From positions 1 to 48,008 of the forward strand of contig CAZGJW010000006.1 in assembly GCA_964525675.1 (NCBI GenBank): a DNA stretch of 48,008 bases, read 5' to 3'. Shown piece after piece: positions 16,746 through 24,514 of this stretch. Position numbers and translations under genes: made by a program. This DNA is from CAYSRJ01 sp964525675. Lineage in GTDB: Bacteria; Spirochaetota; B62-G9; DRHN01. How positions within the stretch are numbered: position 1 is the first letter of the stretch; every line of letters begins with the position of its first letter. The notes below the pieces were generated by a model. The model had not been told where the DNA came from. It was given only the letters and a program-made list of their open reading frames with translations, and did not search any database.

Positions 16746-16907
16746 ATAGGCAAGTAAACTTCCAAACCTAAAAGGTTTAAATCGGCACTTGCCTAATGGT
16801 TTTTACCTGTAGAATGTAATTACAAGTAATTGTAACAGTATAGATAGTCAGCTTTGCATGAAATTCTGGTACAAAAAACCGTAATTTTAATGGATAAAAC
16901 CATAAAC
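16746..16907 (+). repeat. Dispersed structured repeat, family B, copy B4 (within a broken isomerase gene)
   Basis: A full copy. ATAGGCAAGT pairs with ACTTGCCT, and inside it AAACC-TAAAA-GGTTT forms a hairpin. Then AATGGTTTTTACC, TTACAA-GTAA-TTGTAA, AATTCTGGT...ACC(G)TAATT, and the end ATGGATAAAACCATAAA. It lies between N- and C-terminal fragments of a sugar isomerase gene, in the same orientation as that gene. Confidence 0.92.
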
Positions 16908-17279
16908 TCACCTTACATCAGACTCAACTATGATTTCGGCAATCTCATTTCGCACGCCTTTGAGAAGATCAGGCCGGAAGATGACTTCAAATATGCTGTC
17001 GGCTATTGCGCTCACCTGCATATGAAGGATGTAAAGACAACAGATGAAGGATGGTTTTTCCCCGCTATTGGAACGGGAGAGATCGATTACCGGATGATCA
17101 TTCGCGACCTCATCCCCAAAGACCTTCCATTCAGCCTGGAGGTCCCGACCCGTTTGCGACGAAAAAGAGATGCCTCACCTTTCAGGGTTTCCCCGCCGCC
17201 GGACATTACAGAGGTTGACGAAGCGATAGAGCAATCACTGGCATTTGTCCAGAGCGCTATCTCTTCCCAGACGACATAA
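16908..17279 (+). pseudogene. Sugar phosphate isomerase/epimerase, C-terminal fragment
   Basis: About 123 residues: IRLNYDFGNLISHAFEKIRP, YAVGYCAHLHMKDVKTTDEG, WFFPAIGTGEIDYRMIIRDL, PFSLEVPTRLRRKRD. These are the last strands of an AP-endonuclease-2-type TIM barrel, with the metal-binding HMKD and the GxGxIDY signature. The N-terminal fragment is at 16630-16737. A frame beginning MHEILVQ inside repeat B4 runs into it in phase, but the protein would lack half its barrel. Confidence 0.78.
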
Positions 17280-17323
17280 AGTTACAAAAACAGCTTGTTC
17301 AAACCGAAAATTTTTTTGTGCAT

Positions 17324-18862
17324 TCAAAACATATCCTTTGCGTACGGTTCTGCGACTATCTTTTCCGACTCCCGGTCGTACCGAAACCGGACCGAGGCAA
17401 TTTCCCTTGATACAACATAGGAACTGCTGCATATCTCGATATATACACCCGGGTATACGGTACTATTAATAATAACAGTTGCCGCTTCGTTTTTACTATG
17501 TTGCGTCATAAGCACCCGCAATACCTCGCTCAGTTTGTGAATCGTTGCTGTGAGTTTCTCCTTCATGGAATTAAGTTTTCCTATATCCCCCGCTTTTTTC
17601 CGTATACCCTTTTCGACCTGATCGATCTTCATTGCAAGGGCGATCGTTTTTTCGTTAATCCATTCGATCTTCTGTTGAACCGAGTAGTCGATACCGCAAC
17701 AGATTTCTGTTTTGAATCCCATCTTGTTCCCAACATTGCACGCGATGACCCCGTTCTGGGCAGTGATCTTCCCACCCACGATTATACTTTTTTTTCCCAT
17801 TTCAAGCGTTTTGTGGGTGTGCACCATGGAATTAAGGATACCAGTCTCAACAAATATCTTATCATCCGCTTCGATATAGCAGTTTTCTATGTATTTCGTT
17901 GAAATAGCGCCGCCTGTCTTTACCCTTCCCTTGTTTCTCCCGATTATACCGCGGTGCACTATCAAATCACCCTTGCACACCACCTCCGAGGCGTCGAGTG
18001 CCTCGTGACAGACAATAGTTGCCCCGGACTCCACCGAGAAACCATCGCTCACTTGTCCGTGGATTATGACATCACCGGGAAAGCTGATATTTCCCGTTTT
18101 GTAATCCACATTTCCTAATATTTCGAACACTTCCCGCACAAAAATCAAATCTGCACTGCGCTCGAATCTGCCGTCACATGCGGCAACGGCGCGTTCGCCG
18201 ACAATCTCCATATTTGTTCCGGGCTTTATCCGCCTGACTGGAACCTTCCTGAAGGGGATAAGCTTTCCCGTTATGGTTCTCCCCTCCCGTCCTTTTTGAA
18301 ACGGAACCATATGTGCAAGCGTTTCTCCCTTTTTAACGAGGATGTATGAGGTCAGCTCCCGGTAATCCACCGCCTCTTTCCGCTCTTCGAATCCTTGAGG
18401 CTTTTGTAATAGTTGCTCCTCGATAACCAGATGCTCCGGCACCTGATCGACCGGCCTGTCCCCACGGGCAATGATTACATCCGTAACCGGTGCCAGCTCA
18501 TTGTTGCAGTGCTCAACGGCACGATTGATCTTTTCCCAATCAATACCGTATATTACACCAAGGGATTCAAGCTTCTTTTTGGCTTCCCGCTTTTCAACCG
18601 TGATACCGCCGTGCGTGGGCGGATAAAAATCCGCAGCAGCAACCATATCGTCATCCGAAATACGTATGGCAACGTACCCGTGCACAATGGGTTCATGCTC
18701 TTTGCCGAGTGAATCAATCTCCTTTTCCCTCACTTCATTAATCATCTTTTCAGACGCATCATCCTGAATACCGGCCTTCAAATTTTCTACATTAATCTCC
18801 TCAATCAGACCTTCCGTACTCTTTAACAGATCTTCAATGAAATATTCTCTATTCTTATCCAT
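17324..18862 (-). CDS. fapA: FapA/DUF342 family protein
   Basis: A 512-residue protein of the DUF342 (FapA, flagellar assembly/polymerase-associated) family. An N-terminal region with HGYVAIRISDDDM... precedes a DUF342 N-domain around residues 60-250 (GREGRTITGKLIP, GERAVAACDGRF). A right-handed beta-helix of short repeats follows at 250-390 (GNVDYKTGNISFPGDVIIHG, SDGFSVESGATI, GCIxx-type turns). A coiled coil then spans about 400-455 (QQKIEWINEKTIALAMKI) before a beta-rich tail. Such proteins are common in spirochaetes and delta-proteobacteria; the role is unsettled. It starts 5 bp after a response-regulator gene, so the two form an operon. Confidence 0.88.
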   Translation of the reverse strand: MDKNREYFIEDLLKSTEGLIEEINVENLKAGIQDDASEKMINEVREKEIDSLGKEHEPIVHGYVAIRISDDDMVAAADFYPPTHGGITVEKREAKKKLESLGVIYGIDWEKINRAVEHCNNELAPVTDVIIARGDRPVDQVPEHLVIEEQLLQKPQGFEERKEAVDYRELTSYILVKKGETLAHMVPFQKGREGRTITGKLIPFRKVPVRRIKPGTNMEIVGERAVAACDGRFERSADLIFVREVFEILGNVDYKTGNISFPGDVIIHGQVSDGFSVESGATIVCHEALDASEVVCKGDLIVHRGIIGRNKGRVKTGGAISTKYIENCYIEADDKIFVETGILNSMVHTHKTLEMGKKSIIVGGKITAQNGVIACNVGNKMGFKTEICCGIDYSVQQKIEWINEKTIALAMKIDQVEKGIRKKAGDIGKLNSMKEKLTATIHKLSEVLRVLMTQHSKNEAATVIINSTVYPGVYIEICSSSYVVSREIASVRFRYDRESEKIVAEPYAKDMF

Positions 18863-18867
18863 ATCTC

Positions 18868-19215
18868 TCAGCGAAGAAAATCAATAATTTTCGAGATTTC
18901 AAACGGTTTTTTCAGAAGGGACAGGGCACCTGCATCGAGCGCCTTCTTCGCTAGCGGATCACCCGGGTATGCCGTGAGCACAAGAATACGGGCGTCGGGT
19001 TTTTCCTTTAAAATACCCTCCGCTATCTCTGCTCCGTTTTTATCCGGCATTCTGAGGTCGAGGACAATCAAATCATAATCCTTCTTTATCCCCTCCTGTT
19101 CGCCCTGCACAGGGTCCTGAAAACAAAAAACATCATGCCCCATATCCTCGAGTATCAGTTTAAGGGCATTAAGAATCATCTCTTCATCGTCGATGATAAG
19201 TATCCTCTTTCCCAT
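18868..19215 (-). CDS. CheY-like single-domain response regulator
   Basis: A 115-residue receiver domain with all phosphorylation residues: acidic pair in LIIDDEEM (9-10), phospho-acceptor D53 in LDLRMPDKNG, T81 in VLTAYP and K103 in LKKPF. There is no output domain. AAAAGGAGT precedes the ATG at good spacing. It is co-transcribed with the FapA-like gene, so it may control that protein or motility. Its kinase is not in the window unless it was the broken hybrid kinase at 19.5-20.6 kb. Confidence 0.93.
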   Translation of the reverse strand: MGKRILIIDDEEMILNALKLILEDMGHDVFCFQDPVQGEQEGIKKDYDLIVLDLRMPDKNGAEIAEGILKEKPDARILVLTAYPGDPLAKKALDAGALSLLKKPFEISKIIDFLR

Positions 19216-19580
19216 GTAAAAACTCCTTTTAAAAATCGCTGTCCGTTTTTGGGTACATACTAGTTCCTCCCCTCACGTTTGACACATTCACGTACCCATA
19301 ATTATTATGTATTTTCCGAAAAAAGCAAGAAAACATGATACCTATTACTGGTAGGAAATCGATCCGCCTCGATATTTACAAAACGATAGTCTGTAAAATT
19401 CCTGCAATCACCGACGCTAATTCCTTTGTAACGGGACCGCTCATCTATTAGAATATAGGTAGAACAGTGGTTCATACTGCATATTTGTAAAAAAAGCGTT
19501 TTACATGAAAAAGGTTTTGAACAAAAGCCGGTGTAACCCCGGTGCTGCAGGGGAAAACGGATATACACAGGTACTATAAA
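19216..19580. other. Upstream region of the response-regulator gene
   Basis: About 365 bp with no supported gene. It should contain the promoter for the leftward response regulator-fapA operon. A GC-richer spot at 19520-19550 (GCCGGTGTAACCCCGGTG) can form a short hairpin only. Confidence 0.4.
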
Positions 19581-19837
19581 GGCATGCTGAACAAAAAAAG
19601 CAGGCATTTTGTCGTTCATTACAGCAGGTATTATCGTTCTTGCCGGTCTCGATGCGTCAATTCTCTACAGCTACCTGCTCTTCCATTCCCTTGCCGAGGG
19701 ATTCAGCATTGTTGCGGCATATGGTGTTTTTATCATCGGTTCGAAGCTCAACGAATCCCTGAATAAAGAGGAAATCCTTGATATGTCATTCGTCATTCAA
19801 AGGCGGTCTTCCTGCAACCGGAGCGGAGGGGGGACTT
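19581..19837 (+). pseudogene. Sensor kinase membrane-domain (MASE3-like) remnant
   Basis: The plus strand reads LSFITAGIIVLAGLDASILY, SYLLFHSLAEGFSIVAAYGV and FIIGSKLNESLNKEE. The YLLFHSL.E.FSIV..yG.FI segment matches the start of MASE3-type sensory membrane domains attached to histidine kinases. The likely start ATG (19583) is in a different frame from this segment, indicating a frameshift in the poly-A at about 19592. The frame is lost before repeat B5. Confidence 0.6.
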
Positions 19838-20010
19838 ATTTATGGTTTTATCCATTAAGATCCTGGTTTTTTGTACCAGAATTTTATGCTCTACTGACTT
19901 ATTATGTCACGTTACCTACTATGACATTCTACAGGTAAAAACCATTAGGCAGGTGCACCACAGGCATTTATTGGTTTGCACCTTTTAAGTTTGAAAGTTA
20001 ACTTGCCTAT
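19838..20010 (-). repeat. Dispersed structured repeat, family B, copy B5 (within a broken sensor kinase)
   Basis: The most divergent full copy (173 bp, minus sense). The 5' hairpin is longer, with GGTGCA/TGCACC added. The middle arms read ATGTCA...TGACAT, different bases from other copies but still complementary. The 3' hairpin AATTCTGGT...ACCAGGATC is weakened, and the end is AATGGATAAAACCATAAAT. It separates a MASE3-like fragment from a GAF fragment. Confidence 0.9.
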
Positions 20011-20019
20011 CTTTATGAC

Positions 20020-20644
20020 CAGAAGAGTAAAAAAAACGTGCTTGCCGCACATCGGGGAATTTCAGAAGCGGTGATAGAAGAACTTACTGCCTTCCTGGCG
20101 CAAAAAGGTCTTCTGAAACGGGCATTGAAGAGCGAAAAACCCCTTATTGTGGATAATCTGGCGGAGAACAAAGACATGCACTTCCCAAAAACAGCAGGGG
20201 AAGGCTGGCGCTCTGTGCTCTGTGTCCCGCTTAAATATGGTCATGCCCGAAATGGTGGGTATGGAGCTCTGCCGTATTCTGGAACAAAAATACCCTTCGA
20301 CAAAGGTGTTTGCAATAAGCTGGTATCCCATACAGAACGAATCAGAGGAATATCAACCTAGTGACTTTGACGGCTGGCTTCAGAAACCGGTTTCAGTGGA
20401 CTCAGTTGCGAAGGCGCTCTCCGGGGTTTTCAACGGGAAAATTTATAATTAAGAAGCGCAAATTCTCATTGTTGATGATGAAACACATGTGCGCAGCATG
20501 ATGCAAGCCGTGCCCGCTGATGAGGGGTACAGTCTTGATTTTACCGAGGATGGCGCCCAGGCGCCCGATAAAATAAGGTATACTCGAGGAATTGGATTCG
20601 ATATTGATACAGATAGCCGAGATTGTTGTGTTTACCCACCCTGA
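20020..20644 (+). pseudogene. Hybrid sensor kinase remnants: GAF, receiver, receiver
   Basis: Three decayed pieces. The first is a GAF-domain fragment in one frame (VLAAHRGISEAVIEELTAF, SEKPLIVDNLAENKDMHF, GWRSVLCVPLK). After a shift comes the second half of a receiver domain (NMVMPEMVGMELCRILEQKY, DFDGWLQKPVSVDSVAKAL) ending in TAA at 20450. Directly after, in the same frame, is the first half of another receiver (EAQILIVDDETHVRSMMQA) ending in TGA at 20642. No kinase core (H-box, ATPase) is present. These are internal-deletion remnants of a GAF-containing hybrid histidine kinase. Confidence 0.75.
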
Positions 20645-20681
20645 AACCACTATAGATCTGGAGCCGCACAGGTTTTCATCG

Positions 20682-21683
20682 TCATTCCTGGAATTGTTTG
20701 AAATACACAGCATCTGCAGGCCAGGCAAGAAGTTCCCTCAACTCCTCGTCGAGCTTCATGATGGTCAGGGTTACACCGGCCATCTCGAGCGAGGTAAAGA
20801 AGTTTCCCACATACGAGCGGTACACCGAGATTTTTTTCTCCTGCAATACCGTGCCGATGGTGCGGTACAGAATATACAACTCCATGAGCGGTGTCGACCC
20901 GAGCCCGGATACGAGCACACACACCTCGTCACCTGCCGTAAACGGATAATCGGGCAGAATGATATCCAGCATCATGTGTGCTATCTCATCTGCCGTTTTA
21001 ATCTCTGTTTTTTCAATGCCCGGCTCCCCGTGGTGACCAATACCAACTTCCATCTCGTTTTCCCCGAGGCTGAAGTTCGGCTTCCCGACAGCAGGGATGA
21101 TGCATGGTGAAAGACCCACACCCATGCTTCGTGTATTATCGATTGCCTTCTGGGCGGCTGCAATCACCTCATCGAGAGTCCCGCCCTTTTCTGCACAGGC
21201 ACCGCCTGTTTTCAGCATAAGCACCTCACCGGCGACACCCCGCCTGTCAGCCTCCTTCCCTTTGGGAGCAGAGGGCACGTCGTCGTTTGCAATGACCTGT
21301 TTTACCTTTATCCCGTCATCTGAGGCCATTTCTACCGCCATATCCACATTCATAACGTCACCCGCATAGTTTCCGTACAGGCATGCCACCCCTTTCCCGC
21401 TGTCCGCCGCTTTGAAGGCGTGATAAAAGGAGTTTGCCGGAGGTGAAGTGAATATCTCTCCGACAGCGACCGCATCGACCATCCCCTTTCCAATATAGCC
21501 GATGAATGCGGGTTTATGACCCGATCCGCCACCGGTAACGATACCGACCTTACCCTTTACCGGCGCATTGGCGCGCGCTATAACCCGCGCCTCATCAAGC
21601 GCCCGCAGTTCTGGATGGGCCATAACATATCCCTCAGCCATTTCATCAACAACCGCATTTGGATCGTTAATAAACTTCTTCAT
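20682..21683 (-). CDS. dhaK: Dihydroxyacetone kinase subunit DhaK
   Basis: About 333 residues, the substrate-binding subunit of a DAK1-type kinase. The GGGSGHKP loop near residue 52 and the histidine pair in GIGHHGEPG (about 217-218), which in DhaK binds dihydroxyacetone covalently as a hemiaminal, are present. The start is ATG 21683 with GAGGAG 7-10 nt upstream; a GTG two codons earlier is less likely. It is the last gene of an isomerase-dhaL-dhaK operon. Without a visible DhaM or EI, the phosphoryl donor (PTS or ATP) is open. The presence of an isomerase suggests an erythrulose-like or other ketose substrate rather than dihydroxyacetone. Confidence 0.92.
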   Translation of the reverse strand: MKKFINDPNAVVDEMAEGYVMAHPELRALDEARVIARANAPVKGKVGIVTGGGSGHKPAFIGYIGKGMVDAVAVGEIFTSPPANSFYHAFKAADSGKGVACLYGNYAGDVMNVDMAVEMASDDGIKVKQVIANDDVPSAPKGKEADRRGVAGEVLMLKTGGACAEKGGTLDEVIAAAQKAIDNTRSMGVGLSPCIIPAVGKPNFSLGENEMEVGIGHHGEPGIEKTEIKTADEIAHMMLDIILPDYPFTAGDEVCVLVSGLGSTPLMELYILYRTIGTVLQEKKISVYRSYVGNFFTSLEMAGVTLTIMKLDEELRELLAWPADAVYFKQFQE

Positions 21684-21728
21684 TCTCACACTCCTCCTCT
21701 GATTCTCAAAATTATAGGGACATCATAC

Positions 21729-22361
21729 CTACAACGATTTTTTCAGGTGTTGGGCGATGGTTTTCAGGATAAGATAACAGGACGCGGAGCCTGCATCGAT
21801 CACCCCCCTGGAGCGTTCGCCGAGCCTGCTCGACCTGCCCTTTTTTGCAACAAGCTCTTTTGTACTCTCCATTCCCAGTCGTGCACTCTCGATAAGCGCA
21901 TCGAGTGCTGCGCCGAAATTCTTGCCGCTTTCAAGCGCTTTTCTATACCCCTCCTCCGCTTTGGCCAGGGTATCTACCAGCGTCTTGTCCCCGACTTCGG
22001 CACCGCCTCTCTTCTTAACTCCCGCGAGAGCTTCAGTCAGCATATGAAGAACATCCTCCGCCTCGAGGTCTTTCTTTCCCTCGACAGCCTTACCCATTTT
22101 CATGAAAAGGGTGCCATATATAGGGCCCATGGCACCGCCGATATTAGTGACCAGCGTCATGCCGACATGACGGAGTTGCGCCGAAAGATCATTCGGATGC
22201 TCATCGATCTTTTCCTGTGCCATGCCGAATCCCTTTGCCATGTTGATTCCGTGGTCCCCGTCGCCGATAGCGCCATCGATCTCACTGAGCCACGCCTTGT
22301 TGGCCTCAATCGTTTCGACAAGGCGAAGCACCAGACTGCGGGCGTCAATTTCACCTGCCAT
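21729..22361 (-). CDS. dhaL: Dihydroxyacetone kinase nucleotide-binding subunit DhaL
   Basis: A 210-residue DAK2 domain that binds the nucleotide and passes phosphate to the DhaK-bound substrate. The IGDGDHGINMAKGF motif near residues 31-44 supplies the Mg-binding aspartates; NIGGAMGPIYGT and DAGSASCYLI near the C-terminus complete the eight-helix barrel pattern. AAAGGGGAC precedes ATG 22361. It lies 45 bp upstream of dhaK on the same transcript. The substrate is probably set by DhaK. Confidence 0.92.
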   Translation of the reverse strand: MAGEIDARSLVLRLVETIEANKAWLSEIDGAIGDGDHGINMAKGFGMAQEKIDEHPNDLSAQLRHVGMTLVTNIGGAMGPIYGTLFMKMGKAVEGKKDLEAEDVLHMLTEALAGVKKRGGAEVGDKTLVDTLAKAEEGYRKALESGKNFGAALDALIESARLGMESTKELVAKKGRSSRLGERSRGVIDAGSASCYLILKTIAQHLKKSL

Positions 22362-22424
22362 GTATCAGTCCCCTTTCAGTTGTCATTCAGACAATTCTTC
22401 CGGCATCGGGCAAAGAAAAACCAG

Positions 22425-23402
22425 TCACTCGCCGAAAATCGAACGTGCGATTACGAGCTGGGAATTTCCCGCGTCCAGAGAGCGCATCGCCTCCTTGAGC
22501 TCTTTCTTATCGATTCTATCAAGAATTTTTTCCGCCCCGCGTAAATTCCTGATGCACAACTCGGCCGCCCTCTTCCCGTCCATCCTGAATGGAAAGATAT
22601 CAAGGCCGATCCAGCCGGCATAGCCCATATCCTCGAGGTAGTACATGAACTCGAGAGTCTCCTGCAGATGCACGCTGACCGCGATCATGTCATCATCCCA
22701 GTCTCCATATGCATCGTTCATGTGTACATTGAAGAGTTTTTTATTCATCTGCAGCAATACCGCCGATTCGGCCGGCTTTTCCTTTGCCATGAGTGAGTGC
22801 CCGAAATCGATGACCACACCCACATTTTCTCCACACTCCCGCGCGAGATACAAAGCCTTACCGACCGCACCTATCGTCATGTACTTCCGTGGCTCTTTGA
22901 GCTTGTACTCGAGGCAGATCTTCATGCCGGTACTGTACCCGGCAATCTGCTGAATACTGTCTCTGAGGGTTTTCCAGTGATCCCGAAAATCCACCTGGAA
23001 AGAGTAATCGTACCCGTCGCTTCCAAGCCACAGAATCACGGCCGGACACCCGAGATCAACCGCATTGTCGATGCTCTTCTTGCAGATGCCGATTGCCTCA
23101 TCCCTGATTTTTTTATCGGAGTGAGATATCGATCCAAGTTTGAACTTTTTATCACCGAACGTATTCGCAAGAATACCGGTGAGTGCAAGCCCGTTATCCG
23201 AAAGCCACCCCTTGAACTCTCCGAGATTGATCCCGTCGATCTGTGACGATATAATCTCAACACCGTCGATTCCGTCGATACTCCCCGCAATATCTATAAC
23301 CTCGCGAAGCGTCAGCGCCTTATCGGCATAACCTCGCGGAACATACCGGTCGAAGGCACCGCCTAATGCCCAGAGACCTGCTGCATACTTGAATTTTCCC
23401 AT
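22425..23402 (-). CDS. Xylose-isomerase-like TIM-barrel sugar isomerase/epimerase
   Basis: A 325-residue AP-endonuclease-2/xylose-isomerase-like TIM barrel. It begins KYAAGLWALGGAFDRYVPRG. VILWLGSDGYDY, KICLEYKLKEPR, GVVIDFGHSL and FNVHMNDAYGDWDDDM carry the glutamate, aspartate and histidine ligands expected for a divalent metal. ATG 23402 has GAAGGAGT at good spacing; an in-frame codon 57 bp upstream was rejected. It is first in the operon with dhaL and dhaK. The likely pathway is aldose (or epimer) to ketose, then phosphorylation by DhaKL; the exact sugar is unknown (tetrose, pentose or deoxyhexose). Confidence 0.85.
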   Translation of the reverse strand: MGKFKYAAGLWALGGAFDRYVPRGYADKALTLREVIDIAGSIDGIDGVEIISSQIDGINLGEFKGWLSDNGLALTGILANTFGDKKFKLGSISHSDKKIRDEAIGICKKSIDNAVDLGCPAVILWLGSDGYDYSFQVDFRDHWKTLRDSIQQIAGYSTGMKICLEYKLKEPRKYMTIGAVGKALYLARECGENVGVVIDFGHSLMAKEKPAESAVLLQMNKKLFNVHMNDAYGDWDDDMIAVSVHLQETLEFMYYLEDMGYAGWIGLDIFPFRMDGKRAAELCIRNLRGAEKILDRIDKKELKEAMRSLDAGNSQLVIARSIFGE

Positions 23403-23889
23403 GACTGACTCCTTCATTAATATTAAAATATGTGACCCTGCACAAGTCTGGATGAACACAGCGTTACTCCTCAGGCTGCAGGGCCTGTATCGTTTCTTGT
23501 TTATACCTTATTATGATACAACCGGGTTCGTAATTTTTAATTTTGGACTGCAATTTTAAACAGCACGACATAGTACCAAGAGCACACCGGAAACGAGAAC
23601 GACCTTCCTAACAGTACTGTAAAGCAATCTGCATATAGTACGCAATCCATCTTACACAGAAGAGCCTGTTCTGTCAATATATCACTTCAAATAGCAGTTC
23701 TGGCGCACCAAAGTTTCATACTGTATTCAAATGCTTCATAGCAATAAAAAAATGCCTATACAACATTGCCCATGATGTTAATTAAGGGAAGATTCCACCT
23801 TGAAGGATAGATTCACCCTCGTATTTCTCATAATTCTGTCTGACAGTGCACACCAATACCTTTTTGGTCTCCTTTATATATCCGCCTGT
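23403..23889. other. Upstream region of the isomerase-dhaLK operon
   Basis: Nearly 490 bp without a supported gene. It should hold the operon promoter close to 23403-23560. I see no clear palindromic operator or riboswitch. Confidence 0.4.
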
Positions 23890-24114
23890 CTATATCAAGC
23901 GAAGCTGAAAGGGGCGATCAAGATGCTCCTTGACCAGTGATGCGTCCAACCATGGAGCAGCCATGGTTTGTCGAACAAAGTGGATAAATCTTCTCACCCC
24001 CAGAGTATAATAAACTCGCACAATACACTCTGAGTATTGCGCCAGAATGTTTATCGTATGAGCCAAACGCATCAGATAATGGTAGCCCTTCATGGCATTC
24101 CAATCAATCCTCAC
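23890..24114 (-). pseudogene. Transposase C-terminal fragment
   Basis: The minus strand encodes 74 residues reading RIDWNAMKGYHYLMRLAHTI, YSECIVRVYYTLGVRRFIHF and TMAAPWLDASLVKEHL, then FQLRLI and stop. This is similar to the C-terminal tails of DDE transposases of the type whose end reads 'N..AMK.YHYLMRIAH...N.LA'. No catalytic DDE region lies upstream, so it is a remnant. The surrounding kilobase is AT-rich and otherwise empty. Confidence 0.55.
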
Positions 24115-24514
24115 GCAAACTTTAATCTGCTAATCGGGTACAAACACCGTTGGTTTATAGTATATCTTAAGAGTTGTCTCTTTTTATCCCTATGTCATGA
24201 ATTCTGAAATAAAGTAAATAAATTGTATAAAAATATATTATATGTAATTTTATAAAAAAAATATATATATAAATCAATTTAGGCTTGACAAAATATGAAA
24301 AAAGGTAAAAAATGAATATAATTTTTTGAAATAATAAGAGTAAGGAGGTGAATTTTTCAGGAGAAACTGAAATAGTTCTTGGTGAACAATAAATATTTTC
24401 AATTAATTTAAGTGTACTTAAGGTCATTAATTGACTAAATATAAAGAGTTAAATAGAACTAATTCATAATTGTTGAATTATTCACCAATAACTAATTAAA
24501 TTAAGGAGGAAAAA
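24115..24514 (+). promoter_or_regulatory. AT-rich upstream region of the APC-permease operon
   Basis: Very AT-rich. TTGACA (24285-24290) with TAAAAA 16 bp downstream is a candidate promoter. An almost full anti-Shine-Dalgarno match, AAGGAGGTGA (24342-24351), stands 165 bp before the permease start; the frame opening there (GTG AAT TTT TCA...) stops after 14 codons. It may be a leader peptide or the relic of a lost gene. The permease has its own strong site (AAGGAGGA). Confidence 0.5.

Noticed and set aside
16854..17279. An intact 141-residue protein starting MHEILVQ within repeat B4.
   Set aside because: The first 18 residues come from the repeat, and the rest is only the C-terminal half of a TIM barrel; the N-terminal fragment is found on the other side.
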